A program made the position numbers and the translations under genes. Below the pieces are notes generated by a model. It did not search any database. It had not been told where the DNA came from and worked only from the letters and a program-made list of their open reading frames with translations. Shown here in pieces: positions 33,837 to 41,698 of a stretch of DNA of 64,000 bases. The DNA lies in NCBI RefSeq assembly GCF_014204715.1, contig NZ_JACHLY010000002.1:1-64000 (forward strand), given 5' to 3'. How positions within the stretch are numbered: the first letter of the stretch is position 1; each line of letters opens with the position of its first letter. Origin of the DNA: Streptomonospora salina. Lineage in GTDB: Bacteria; Actinomycetota; Actinomycetes; Streptosporangiales; Streptosporangiaceae.

Positions 33837-34775
33837 GGAATCCTGCCGGCGTCGGCTCTTGCGGATCTCCCAGACGTCGGCGAACGCGGGGTCGCGGAAC
33901 ACCTCCATCCGATCCGTGACGAAGGTGAACAGCGCCGTGCCGTCGGTGGGGGCCGTGCGGCGGCTGAAGTTCTCGATCACGTCGATTCGGCGGCGCAGCT
34001 CTTTCTCCTCCAGCGCCAACAGGTCGGTGAAGCTGCATCCGGTGTACTGGGCGAGGGCCCGCATGTTCCCCCTCGACCGTTCGACGGCGTGCAGCCAGCT
34101 CCGGAACTCTTCCGTCCGGGGCACCGCCTCTTGAGGCTTCGCGGCCGGACGCCAGGGAAGCAGGGGGGACGCGCGCCGCGCCTTCGCGGGCTTGGCGAAC
34201 AATCCTTCCAGGCTGTCGAGGAGATGTTCCAGATGGAACGGAACCTCCTCCAGGGACTCGGCGAACCGGCCGGTGCGAGACGGAGCCGAGTCCGGTGTGT
34301 CCCGTGTTCCCGAAACCAGCTCGTGCAGTTCCCTGCCCTGCCTCTTCGGGTGCACGATCCGATCCGCCCCCAGAACCCACGCACAGGCCGCCGCGTACAG
34401 TTGCTCCCCGGACGAGAAGCGGTCGGTGCCGAAGAAAGCCACCGTGCGTTCGGCGGCGTTGTGCTCGTGCAGCCCGACCAGGGCACCCAGGCCGGTCAGC
34501 GGTTCTTCTCCCGGAAGCGCCCCCGCCGTCGGGTTCTGCGGGATTCCGATGCGGGCGAGCCAGTGGGGGACCCGGTCCACGTGCTCCTGACCGGACAGCG
34601 GATCCAGCAGCACCGTGCTGGAGGTGTCCATTCTCAGGGCCGCTTCCAATCCCGATCGGGTCGCATCCACGCGCGTGACCGCCGCTGTCGTGTCCAGTTG
34701 CCGCTCGACCCGGCTGGCCAGCGTCTCGTTCTCGGTGAACAGCAGGACCGGTGGGCGGGCGTCTCGACGTTTCAC
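33711..34775 (-). CDS. Unrecognised soluble protein, last gene of a four-gene coupled operon
   Basis: A 354-residue protein starting at GTG 34775 inside the stop of the gene before it (GTGA), which fixes the start. The first 60 residues have an alternating beta/alpha pattern: 'PPVLLFTENETLASRVERQL' and 'STVLLDPLSGQEHVDRVPHW', reminiscent of a receiver-like or Rossmann fold but without clear receiver acids. Next comes 'GTDRFSSGEQLYAAACAWVL' and a helical C-terminal half ('FRSWLHAVERSRGNMRALAQ'). The last 40 residues are acidic and disordered and overlap the convergent Pr6Pr gene. No signal peptide or membrane helix. I do not recognise the family. Confidence 0.8.
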   Translation of the reverse strand: MKRRDARPPVLLFTENETLASRVERQLDTTAAVTRVDATRSGLEAALRMDTSSTVLLDPLSGQEHVDRVPHWLARIGIPQNPTAGALPGEEPLTGLGALVGLHEHNAAERTVAFFGTDRFSSGEQLYAAACAWVLGADRIVHPKRQGRELHELVSGTRDTPDSAPSRTGRFAESLEEVPFHLEHLLDSLEGLFAKPAKARRASPLLPWRPAAKPQEAVPRTEEFRSWLHAVERSRGNMRALAQYTGCSFTDLLALEEKELRRRIDVIENFSRRTAPTDGTALFTFVTDRMEVFRDPAFADVWEIRKSRRRQDSSPGGASETPVGGDQDQSEDDEESSGRHAGGDGNGPTDDPRS

Positions 34776-36223
34776 AGCCAGACCTTCCTCATCACCCAAC
34801 TGACTTTGACGGCCAGTTTCCGGATCGTCTCGTCCTCGTCGACCGACACCTCCACCTTGTGGGCATACGCGTTTCGGTCGCCGTGCACGTCTTTCAGGGA
34901 AACGAGTTCGTTCTTGTTCACGTGCTCGACGATCTGTTCGTGCCTGCGGGAGTCCGGGGTCGTGAGGTTGGCGTTGGCGACGGTCAGGTAGAGCCGCACG
35001 TACTCGTCCACCTCGTTGTTCATCTGGTCGCCGAGCACGACGGTGAAATTGCCGAGTCTGCTCTTCAGGTGCCGGCACAGGCATTCCAGGATGGTCTCGG
35101 CGATCCTGTGGTCCTCCGCATGGATCGCCTGGACCAGTACGGTGCGGCTCACGCCCCCGATCTCGGGGTTTCTTCTCCGCAGCTCGTCGGCGGCGGATCG
35201 CAGAATCTCCTGCGCGGGAACGACCGCCGGTGCGCTGCCGGCGGTAACGTCACCGATGAGGCGCTTTTCGGTCGCGCGCAGACTGCGGACCGCTTCACTG
35301 ATGTCGTCCAGGCTCGCCCCCGCCTCGATCTTCTCCTCGACGCCGTCGATCCGCTCGTTCAGCTTGCGCAGCACCCAGCGGCTGGTTTCCCGCAGTTCGT
35401 GTACGGTTTCGCCGACCATCATGTCGTGGGCCGCTGAGAGCACCCGCTCGTTCTCCAGGACCCGCAGGCTCAGAGCGATCGGCAGGAGACTGACCAGGGC
35501 GACGAGTACCAGGCTTTCCGTCTCCGCGGGCCAGGGGGGAGACAGCGGAGACCAGGGCCCCGCCGCGGCCTGGCCGGAGGGGGCGGGACCGGGGAGCAGC
35601 TGGAAGAGCACGACTTGGGCCACCGCCACCACCAGACCCAGGCCGATACCGATGAAGGGGCGCGCCCGGCACAGAAGCCGCCAGCCGAGCGTTCCCCCCT
35701 CCCGGTTGTAGAAGGGTGCGTCGATGAGCACGGCGCCGAGCCCGGAGTTGATGTAGAGCATCGCCAGCAGCAGCGCCACGACCTTCACGAGCCCCGACTC
35801 GGCCGGCAGGAGGAAGGTGACCGCGAGGATGTTGAGCACGCATGCGACGAATCCCAGCAATCCGGTGATGTTGATCAGGTAGCTCCGGCGCCACCGGGCG
35901 TCTCCGAATACGCGGTGTCCCCAGCTTCGGGAGAGGGTGTGGCGCCTGGTGTGCCGCTCGCCGGCGATCTCCAAGACCCCCTGCAGGAGGCTCGCGGCCA
36001 CGGCGATGCCGGCCAGGAAGGCCCACGGATTGGCCTCGGGGCTGCTCAGGTACCAGCCGAAGACGGCGGCGATGCCGATGGCCAGCGCTGTCCGGGTGAG
36101 GAAGGCGCGGTAACCGTCGTAGCGGTTGATCCGGGTGGCGACGACGTTGAGGACCCAGTCCTTGGCGTGCGGGGGGACATACAGCGTCTCGCGCCACGTC
36201 CTCTGGCTCTGTGCGGTGGTCAC
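34772..36223 (-). CDS. Polytopic membrane protein with long helical cytosolic tail
   Basis: A 483-residue protein from GTG 36223, overlapping the hydrolase stop by four bases. Six hydrophobic segments lie near residues 42-60, 67-85, 115-138, 144-166, 190-210 and 237-255. After them comes 'MMVGETVHELRETSRWVLRK' and a helical, probably coiled-coil stretch to about 340. This resembles the dimer helix of a sensor kinase ('HELR'), but I see none of the ATP-binding boxes. The last 140 residues are mixed alpha/beta ('LGNFTVVLGDQMNNEVDEYV') of unknown type. A membrane-bound signalling or scaffold role is inference. Confidence 0.8.
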   Translation of the reverse strand: MTTAQSQRTWRETLYVPPHAKDWVLNVVATRINRYDGYRAFLTRTALAIGIAAVFGWYLSSPEANPWAFLAGIAVAASLLQGVLEIAGERHTRRHTLSRSWGHRVFGDARWRRSYLINITGLLGFVACVLNILAVTFLLPAESGLVKVVALLLAMLYINSGLGAVLIDAPFYNREGGTLGWRLLCRARPFIGIGLGLVVAVAQVVLFQLLPGPAPSGQAAAGPWSPLSPPWPAETESLVLVALVSLLPIALSLRVLENERVLSAAHDMMVGETVHELRETSRWVLRKLNERIDGVEEKIEAGASLDDISEAVRSLRATEKRLIGDVTAGSAPAVVPAQEILRSAADELRRRNPEIGGVSRTVLVQAIHAEDHRIAETILECLCRHLKSRLGNFTVVLGDQMNNEVDEYVRLYLTVANANLTTPDSRRHEQIVEHVNKNELVSLKDVHGDRNAYAHKVEVSVDEDETIRKLAVKVSWVMRKVWL

Positions 36224-37170
36224 CACGCCCCTCCTTCTCCGCTGCGCGGCTCCTCGGGCGCGGTGCCGGCCAGCAGCGCGGTCATCCTCTCGACGTGCGT
36301 GAGGGAGTGCCACAGTGCGTGATGGGCCCCGGTCAGGCGATGCAGGCGCGGCCGTCCCCCGGCGCGGTCCGCGACGCCGGCGAGACGCGTAAGGGCGTCG
36401 GCGGGCGTGAACCGGCTGGCGTCTCCGTAAACCACGTCGACCGGCAGTCCGGGGCAGAGCCGCAGGATCCCGGCCACATCGCGGGGGAGCTCGCCGCAGG
36501 ACAGTCCCAGGATCATGGCGCGCATGTCGCTACCGCTGGGCCGGGGAAGCACGCCCGGGGCGGTGCGGTCGGTGGGCGGTACCGCCCAGTCGATCCTGCG
36601 GTTGAGGCCGAGGTAGTCGTCCACTTTGGCGGCCTCTGCGCTGTTCGCCAGTCCGAGGCGGGCCAGGGACCACCGCCGGGCCGCGACGGGTTCGACCAGT
36701 ACGAGACGTTCCAGGGAGCCGACGAGTCCCTGTTCCAGTACCAGGCGTCCTATGGCCGCGGCGCTCGATGCGCCCAGGGAGTAGCCCATGACCGATACCC
36801 GGTGGTCGCCCAGCTCGGAGACGGTGCCCAGCGCGGCTTCCACCATGTCCGCGGCCAGGGGGCGGAAGTCGCCTCTCTGGAGGGACCTGCGTTGTAGCGC
36901 GTTCAACCGGGCCTGGGAGTACCCGTATCCGGGGGTGTCGACGACCAGGATCCGCCATCGCAGCGCCGCGGCGATCAGCCGGAAGCGCTGGATCTCGAAG
37001 TCGTCCACACAGCCCCGGTAGCCGAGGGCGGCCAGCACCAGCGGGGCCTCTTCGCCGGGGTCGGGGGGTTCGATCACGCACGTCCGCAGCGTGTCCGGGC
37101 CGCCGCGTATCATGCGCCACTGGACGCGGGCGGAAACCCGTGGTTCCGGGATCACGTCGCTACCTCTCAT
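36220..37170 (-). CDS. Serine alpha/beta hydrolase of the coupled operon
   Basis: A 316-residue alpha/beta hydrolase. The nucleophile elbow 'VSVMGYSLGASSAAA' puts the serine at 131, with the acid D250 in 'DVVYGDASRFTP' and the base H283 or H284 in 'TGAHHALWHSL'. Before it, 'ILVVDTPGYGYSQARLNALQ' is the usual strand-4 loop. It has no signal peptide. The start overlaps the upstream gene by 11 bases and its stop overlaps the next start, so it is made together with two membrane proteins. It could cut an ester, thioester or lipid; the substrate is unknown. Confidence 0.85.
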   Translation of the reverse strand: MRGSDVIPEPRVSARVQWRMIRGGPDTLRTCVIEPPDPGEEAPLVLAALGYRGCVDDFEIQRFRLIAAALRWRILVVDTPGYGYSQARLNALQRRSLQRGDFRPLAADMVEAALGTVSELGDHRVSVMGYSLGASSAAAIGRLVLEQGLVGSLERLVLVEPVAARRWSLARLGLANSAEAAKVDDYLGLNRRIDWAVPPTDRTAPGVLPRPSGSDMRAMILGLSCGELPRDVAGILRLCPGLPVDVVYGDASRFTPADALTRLAGVADRAGGRPRLHRLTGAHHALWHSLTHVERMTALLAGTAPEEPRSGEGGAW

Positions 37171-38704
37171 TCGTCCGGTCGTTCGCCGGGCCGTGGGGGA
37201 TCCACGTCCCGTCCGGGTTCTGGGCTACGGCTTTTTTGAGCCATACCGGCGCTTCAGGGGAGAGCACGACGGTGGCGGAGTCTCCCCCGATCAGGATCCC
37301 CTTGCTCCGCAGGGCACCGCCGTCTTTCACCGTCAGCTCCCCTTCGTTGACCCGTTTGTCCGTGGGGTCGGTGTCCTTTCCGGTGAGGAAGAACTCGCCG
37401 CCGGTGATCTCCATACCGTCCAGCCAGAGATCCACCTCCCGCCCCGCGGGGAGTTCGAAATCCACGGAACCGCCCTCGATTTTCACCCCGTTCAGGTAGG
37501 ACATGTTCCTTCCGGTCGATTCGGCGGCGATTCTGTCCAGGCTGTGCCTGCCGGAGACGAAACGAGCTCCGCTGAAGTCGATCCCGCCGGCCGTCACCAT
37601 GCTCTGGAAGATGGATTCCGTGCAGCTGAAGACCGCGTGTGAGAAATCGGCACTCAGGCCCTCTTCCGTTTCGTGTTCGAATCGGACTCTATCGAACGAG
37701 GTGCGACCGCTGGCGAAGTGCGCCTCGCGAAACACGACGCGGCCGCGGAACACGGAATCCGAGAAATCGGCCTGGTGGAACACCGCCCCGGTCATGTCGA
37801 AGTCCAGATTGCTCCATGAGTCCGTCTCGGAGGCTTTGGGCCGGCAGTGGTTGCGGATGAGGCGGATGATGGTGAGGTTCACCTCGTGCGCCGCCCGGAT
37901 CTGGATCCGGTCCGAACCGTCCTGCGCTCTGCCCGTCCGCGGAGGAGAGGAGTCTCCGTCCCATTCGGCGAGGTCCCTGTGCGGCGTGCGGAGGTAGGAG
38001 CACAACTGGTCGACGCAGTTCTGCTTGTACTTCTCCGACGGCGCGCTGTCGGCCAGGAGGGCGAGGTGCTGGGCTCCGGCGAGGCGGACGGTGGGGTGCT
38101 CGGCGCTGAGCTGGCCCACCGCCGTGGAGAAGAGGTCGGCGAAGTGCTTCACCTGTTCCCGGCCCTCCGCCTCCGTCCCGAGTTGTTTTCGGTAGGTGGT
38201 GACCAGGATGACGACGGCGCTGAGGACGGCGGACAGGGAGAATATCCGGACCAGCAGTTTTTCCGCCTGCCCTGCCCCCAGGGTCTCGGGGATGTCCACG
38301 GCCGGGCCGTCCAGGACGATCCAGGCGGCGAGGACACCGATACCCGAGGTGTAGAAGAAAAGAAACAGAATGAGGACTACGGATACCCACAACGGGATGG
38401 CCGCGTCTTTTCCCTCCCGGGTTGTGGCATAGATCCTGGCGTAGGCCCATACGGCTACGCTGGCGATACCGCAGGCGAAGAGAGCGACGGCCACGGACGC
38501 GGTCGCCGGGTTGAGCGCTTCGTTGTCTTCGATCTGCTGCCACAGTTCCGGCCCTCGAATGAAAAGAGCGAGGCACGAAAGCGCGGCCACAGCGAGGACC
38601 AGAAGGTGCGGAATCTGATAGGGAGCGAATCGCCCCCATGCGCTGGCCGCCCTACTGGATATACGCATCCGAAGCGACACAGGCCTCTCGTAGCGGTCGC
38701 CCAT
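37160..38704 (-). CDS. Pentapeptide-repeat membrane protein, first gene of the coupled operon
   Basis: A 514-residue protein. Four hydrophobic helices lie near residues 31-50, 66-90, 103-132 and 150-171. Next is 'DLFSTAVGQLSAEHPTVRLA' to 'YLRTPH' (190-242), a module that in many bacteria precedes pentapeptide repeats. Pentapeptide-like repeats begin at about 300 ('FHQADFSDSVFRGRVVFREA') and run to about 400, with A/C-D/N-F-x patterns. The rest is beta-rich. ATG 38704 has no ribosome-binding site; TAGCGT lies 8 bases upstream on the minus strand. Its job is unknown; a membrane platform for the other three proteins is a guess. Confidence 0.8.
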   Translation of the reverse strand: MGDRYERPVSLRMRISSRAASAWGRFAPYQIPHLLVLAVAALSCLALFIRGPELWQQIEDNEALNPATASVAVALFACGIASVAVWAYARIYATTREGKDAAIPLWVSVVLILFLFFYTSGIGVLAAWIVLDGPAVDIPETLGAGQAEKLLVRIFSLSAVLSAVVILVTTYRKQLGTEAEGREQVKHFADLFSTAVGQLSAEHPTVRLAGAQHLALLADSAPSEKYKQNCVDQLCSYLRTPHRDLAEWDGDSSPPRTGRAQDGSDRIQIRAAHEVNLTIIRLIRNHCRPKASETDSWSNLDFDMTGAVFHQADFSDSVFRGRVVFREAHFASGRTSFDRVRFEHETEEGLSADFSHAVFSCTESIFQSMVTAGGIDFSGARFVSGRHSLDRIAAESTGRNMSYLNGVKIEGGSVDFELPAGREVDLWLDGMEITGGEFFLTGKDTDPTDKRVNEGELTVKDGGALRSKGILIGGDSATVVLSPEAPVWLKKAVAQNPDGTWIPHGPANDRTNER

Positions 38705-38712
38705 GGCAAGGA

Positions 38713-38718
38713 ACGCTA
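38713..38718 (-). promoter_or_regulatory. Possible -10 element of the four-gene operon
   Basis: On the minus strand TAGCGT ends 8 bases before ATG 38704 and there is no ribosome-binding site, so the first gene may be nearly leaderless. Confidence 0.35.
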
Positions 38719-38801
38719 CAGGCGGGGCAAAGTTTTGTGAAGCGCCTATTGCACGATTTGTTGGCCCGTGTTCCCCGGGTCCGCTTCATGTAAGAAACTT
38801 T

Positions 38802-38838
38802 CCGCGGGCGGAGATCCTTCGTGGATCTCCGCCCGCGG
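38802..38838. terminator. Strong hairpin between two divergent genes
   Basis: A perfect 16-bp stem (38802-38817 with 38823-38838) around TTCGT. It lies in the 306-base gap between the starts of the divergent operon and methyltransferase, where no transcript should end. It may be the terminator of a lost gene, an insulator or an attenuator. The rest of the gap shows only the promoter boxes listed. Confidence 0.5.
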
Positions 38839-38997
38839 GGATCGGCCGGTGCGCCGGACGCGGGAAGGAAGGGACCGGTTCGGTCGGGACGCTACCCCCA
38901 CGCGTACGCGACGGTTGCCCGTACCCGGGCCCGCCGCCCGCGGCGGGCCGGGGTACGTCGACGCGAAAACCGATTGCCGCGAGCGCGGGGCCGCTTC

Positions 38998-39003
38998 TAG
39001 AGT
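38998..39003 (+). promoter_or_regulatory. -10 element of a leaderless methyltransferase mRNA
   Basis: TAGAGT ends 7 bases before ATG 39011, which lacks a ribosome-binding site. Confidence 0.5.
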
Positions 39004-39010
39004 CCTGCAA

Positions 39011-39835
39011 ATGGATACGCGTGCCGATTCCGACGCCCACGTCGAGGACAACCGCCGCTACTGGGACGAACGGGTGCCGATCCACGTCGCGAGTCCCTTC
39101 TACGACCTACCCGGGTTCCGCGCCGGCGACGAGGACTTCGACCCGTTCCAACTCGAGGAGATCGGCGACGTCGACGGGCTGGAACTGGCGCACCTGCAAT
39201 GCCACATCGGGTTGGACACACTGGCCTGGGCGCGCCGCGGCGCCCGTGTGACCGGTCTGGACTTCTCCGCACGGGCGATCGAGGCGGCGACCGGGCTCGC
39301 CGAAGAGATCGGGCTCGCCGACCGCGCCCGGTTCGTCGCCGCCGACGCCCTCGACGCTGCACAGGCGCTGGGCCGGCACCGGTTCGACCTCGTCTACACC
39401 GGCGCAGGCGCCCTCATGTGGCTGCCCGACATCAACCTCTGGGCCGCGGCGGTGGCGGCGCTGCTGCGCCCCGGCGGGCGGCTGTACCTCGCCGAGTTCC
39501 ACCCGCTGACCGGCGTCCTCGACGACGACCACGGCGCGACGGCGGTCGCGGACTACTTCGCCCGCACGGCCCGCACCTACCGATCCCCCGGCTCCTACGC
39601 CGACTGGAACGCCGAAACGGTCCACGACACCGCCACCGAGTGGCACCACACCCTCGGCGACGTCATCAGCGCCCTCGCCGGCGCCGGGCTGCGCATCGAG
39701 TTCGTCCACGAGCACGACACCATCCCGTTCCAGCGCTACGGCGCCCTCGTCACCGACGGCGGCCGCTTCCGCTACCCCGACGGCGCCGCCGGCCTCCCCC
39801 TGATGTACTCGCTGTCGGCCACCGCCCCGCACTGA
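39011..39835 (+). CDS. Class I SAM-dependent methyltransferase
   Basis: A 274-residue methyltransferase. Motif I is altered to 'ELAHLQCHIGLDTLAWARRG' (the GxGxG is replaced by QCHIG, a variant known in one actinobacterial and plant-like group), followed by 'ARVTGLDFSARAIEAATGLA' and 'LYLAEFHPLTGVLDDDHGAT'. The end 'DGAAGLPLMYSLSATAPH' is typical of this group. ATG 39011 with TAGAGT just upstream suggests a leaderless mRNA. The acceptor is unknown. Convergent with the epoxide hydrolase; a hairpin separates them. Confidence 0.88.
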   Translation: MDTRADSDAHVEDNRRYWDERVPIHVASPFYDLPGFRAGDEDFDPFQLEEIGDVDGLELAHLQCHIGLDTLAWARRGARVTGLDFSARAIEAATGLAEEIGLADRARFVAADALDAAQALGRHRFDLVYTGAGALMWLPDINLWAAAVAALLRPGGRLYLAEFHPLTGVLDDDHGATAVADYFARTARTYRSPGSYADWNAETVHDTATEWHHTLGDVISALAGAGLRIEFVHEHDTIPFQRYGALVTDGGRFRYPDGAAGLPLMYSLSATAPH

Positions 39836-39938
39836 CGCCGCCCTTCCCCCGTGACGGCAGCGGCGGGTCGCGGTGCGGCGGCTGCGCACAGGAGAGCGGC
39901 GACGGTTCGGGCGTCGTGATACGGGATGCGTGTGCACA

Positions 39939-39962
39939 CGGCACAGCACAGCAGCTGTGCCG
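39939..39962. terminator. Bidirectional terminator between convergent genes
   Basis: CGGCACAGC and GCTGTGCCG form a perfect 9-bp stem with a 6-nt loop, midway between the convergent methyltransferase and epoxide hydrolase. Confidence 0.6.
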
Positions 39963-39981
39963 GAATCACGAGACGGATCGT

Positions 39982-41217
39982 TCAGGGCCGGTGTCCGCGG
40001 AAGGTGCGGCGCAGATCGCTCACCCAGGCCTCGGGGTTCTCCCAGGGGATGAAGTGGCCGCCGCGGTCGTGGGCGTTGACGTTGACATGGTTGAACCAAT
40101 CGGCCTGCGGGCCGGCCTTGAACGCCCGGACGCGCTCGGCGGCGGTGTGGATGCCGGGCGGGTTCTCGTAGGTGACGAAGGTGAGGCCGACCGGGGCCTG
40201 AACGACCGGGGTGCGGTCGTGGGCCGGGGTCCAGGGATAGCGGTTGGCGTTGTCGTAGTAGCGCATCGATGTGGCGATGGAGTTGTTCACCCAGTAGATC
40301 GTGGCGTGGGTGAGCAGGTCGTCCTTGGTGAAGACCGACTCGACGTCGCCGCCGTTGTCGCTCCAGGCGTTCCAGCGCTCCAGCAGCCAGGCGAGCAGTC
40401 CGGCGGGTGAGTCGCTCAGCCCGTGGGCCAGGGTGGCGCCGTCGAGCATGTGCACGGCGAGGTGGGACGCCGAGCGGTTGTCGAGCTCGATGATGCGGGC
40501 GCGGACGTCGGCGGGCTGGTCGTCGGTGAGGGACCGGTTCCGAGCGAAGTCCCAGGCGCGGGGACCGGTGAAGAAGTCGAGCGGCAACCCGGAACCGATG
40601 TGGATGCCGTACAGTTCGTCGGCGTACTTGTGGCCGAGTTGGCTGGAGACGATCCCGCCGATGTCGCATCCCCCGGCGGCGTACTTCCCGTATCCCAGGG
40701 TCTCGGTCATCAGGGTGTGCCAGACGTCGGAGACTTTCCAGAAGTTGACGTCCGAAAAGCCGGTGAGCGGTCCGGGGAAACCGAAACCGGGAAGGGACGG
40801 CACGATGACGTCGAACGCGTCGGCGGGGTCGCCGCCGAACGCGGCCGGATCGGCGAGCGGGTCGATCACCTTCGACCAGTGCCAGAACGTCCACGGCCAG
40901 CCGTGGGTGAGGATCAGCGGGATCGGGCGAGGGCCGCGGCCGGGCTTGCGCATGAAGTGCACCGGGACACCGGCCACGTCCACCTGGTAGTGCTCGTAGG
41001 CGTTGATGGCGGATTCGGCAGTGCGCCAGTCGTATCTGTCCCGCCAGTAAGCGACCAGCTCACGGAGATAGCTGTCCGGAACGCCGTAGGACCAGTCCTC
41101 ATTGCCCTCGTCCAGCGGCGGACGGGTCGATGCGAGACGGACGCGCAGGTCATCGAGGACCTCGTCGGACACATGGATCGGGGCGGGCTCGGGGGACACG
41201 GTGCGCGGGGCGGTCAT
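39982..41217 (-). CDS. Epoxide hydrolase (EHN-type alpha/beta hydrolase)
   Basis: A 411-residue protein with the N-terminal epoxide-hydrolase domain ('IHVSDEVLDDLRVRLASTRP', 'EDWSYGVPDSYLRELVAYWR') and an alpha/beta hydrolase core. The oxyanion motif is 'LILTHGWPWTFWHWSKVID' (HGWP), the nucleophile Asp is in 'YAAGGCDIGGIVSSQLG', and the base is in 'HDRGGHFIPWENPEAWV'. Two tyrosines expected to activate the epoxide are present in the cap ('ATIYWVNNSIATSMRYYDNA'). ATG 41217 follows GTGAGGA. It opens epoxides to diols. Confidence 0.92.
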   Translation of the reverse strand: MTAPRTVSPEPAPIHVSDEVLDDLRVRLASTRPPLDEGNEDWSYGVPDSYLRELVAYWRDRYDWRTAESAINAYEHYQVDVAGVPVHFMRKPGRGPRPIPLILTHGWPWTFWHWSKVIDPLADPAAFGGDPADAFDVIVPSLPGFGFPGPLTGFSDVNFWKVSDVWHTLMTETLGYGKYAAGGCDIGGIVSSQLGHKYADELYGIHIGSGLPLDFFTGPRAWDFARNRSLTDDQPADVRARIIELDNRSASHLAVHMLDGATLAHGLSDSPAGLLAWLLERWNAWSDNGGDVESVFTKDDLLTHATIYWVNNSIATSMRYYDNANRYPWTPAHDRTPVVQAPVGLTFVTYENPPGIHTAAERVRAFKAGPQADWFNHVNVNAHDRGGHFIPWENPEAWVSDLRRTFRGHRP

Positions 41218-41698
41218 GGCGCGGTCCTCACCGGGTGGGGGAAACGGCGACCTCGGTCTCCCGGGCGGCGATCCGGGACGTTCGAGGAGTGCGGGCAGCG
41301 ACGCGGCGCGTGTCCGCCGACGGTGCGGGGCGATCCGGCCGACCAGTGCGCCAGGCCAGCGATGCGCTCCTTTCGCCGCGATCCGACCACTGGCGCGGAC
41401 ACGCAGCGGCTCTGCCGACGTGACGTTGTCCATCACCGTGCCCGGCACGGTTTCCGAGGGTATCGATCCTGTCGGCCCTGGGGGAGAACCAGGATCTGAC
41501 CGGACCCGGCCGGGTGTCGGCTCGCGGGGCCGCACCGTCGGCGTCGTCGGGATCGCCCGGGGCGTCGCAGCCCACCGGGCATCTCCGGCAGGAGGCAGGA
41601 GCAGCGGTCGAACACGCTGATGTGGCGGCCGATGAACGGCGACCGCCCGGTTCGGTTCCGCCGTGCGCAGGGGGACGCGGGTTGACACGATGACCCCC
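41218..41698. other. Intergenic stretch, no gene seen
   Basis: About 480 bases between the divergent epoxide hydrolase and GDSL hydrolase genes. I find no frame with protein-like sequence on either strand. It should contain both promoters; TTGACA occurs at 41682-41687 close to the GDSL start, but no convincing paired -10 box is visible. Confidence 0.4.

Noticed and set aside
34772-36223. Calling the six-helix protein a sensor histidine kinase
   Set aside because: Only the HELR tetrapeptide fits; no ATP-binding boxes are visible, so the name is not supported.
37660-37700. Sequence resembling a tRNA T-loop (TTCGAATC)
   Set aside because: It lies inside the pentapeptide-protein gene and no acceptor or anticodon stems fit around it.
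38768-39010. N-terminal extension of the methyltransferase at 39011
   Set aside because: It would run through the 16-bp hairpin and is not protein-like; TAGAGT sits 7 bases before ATG 39011.
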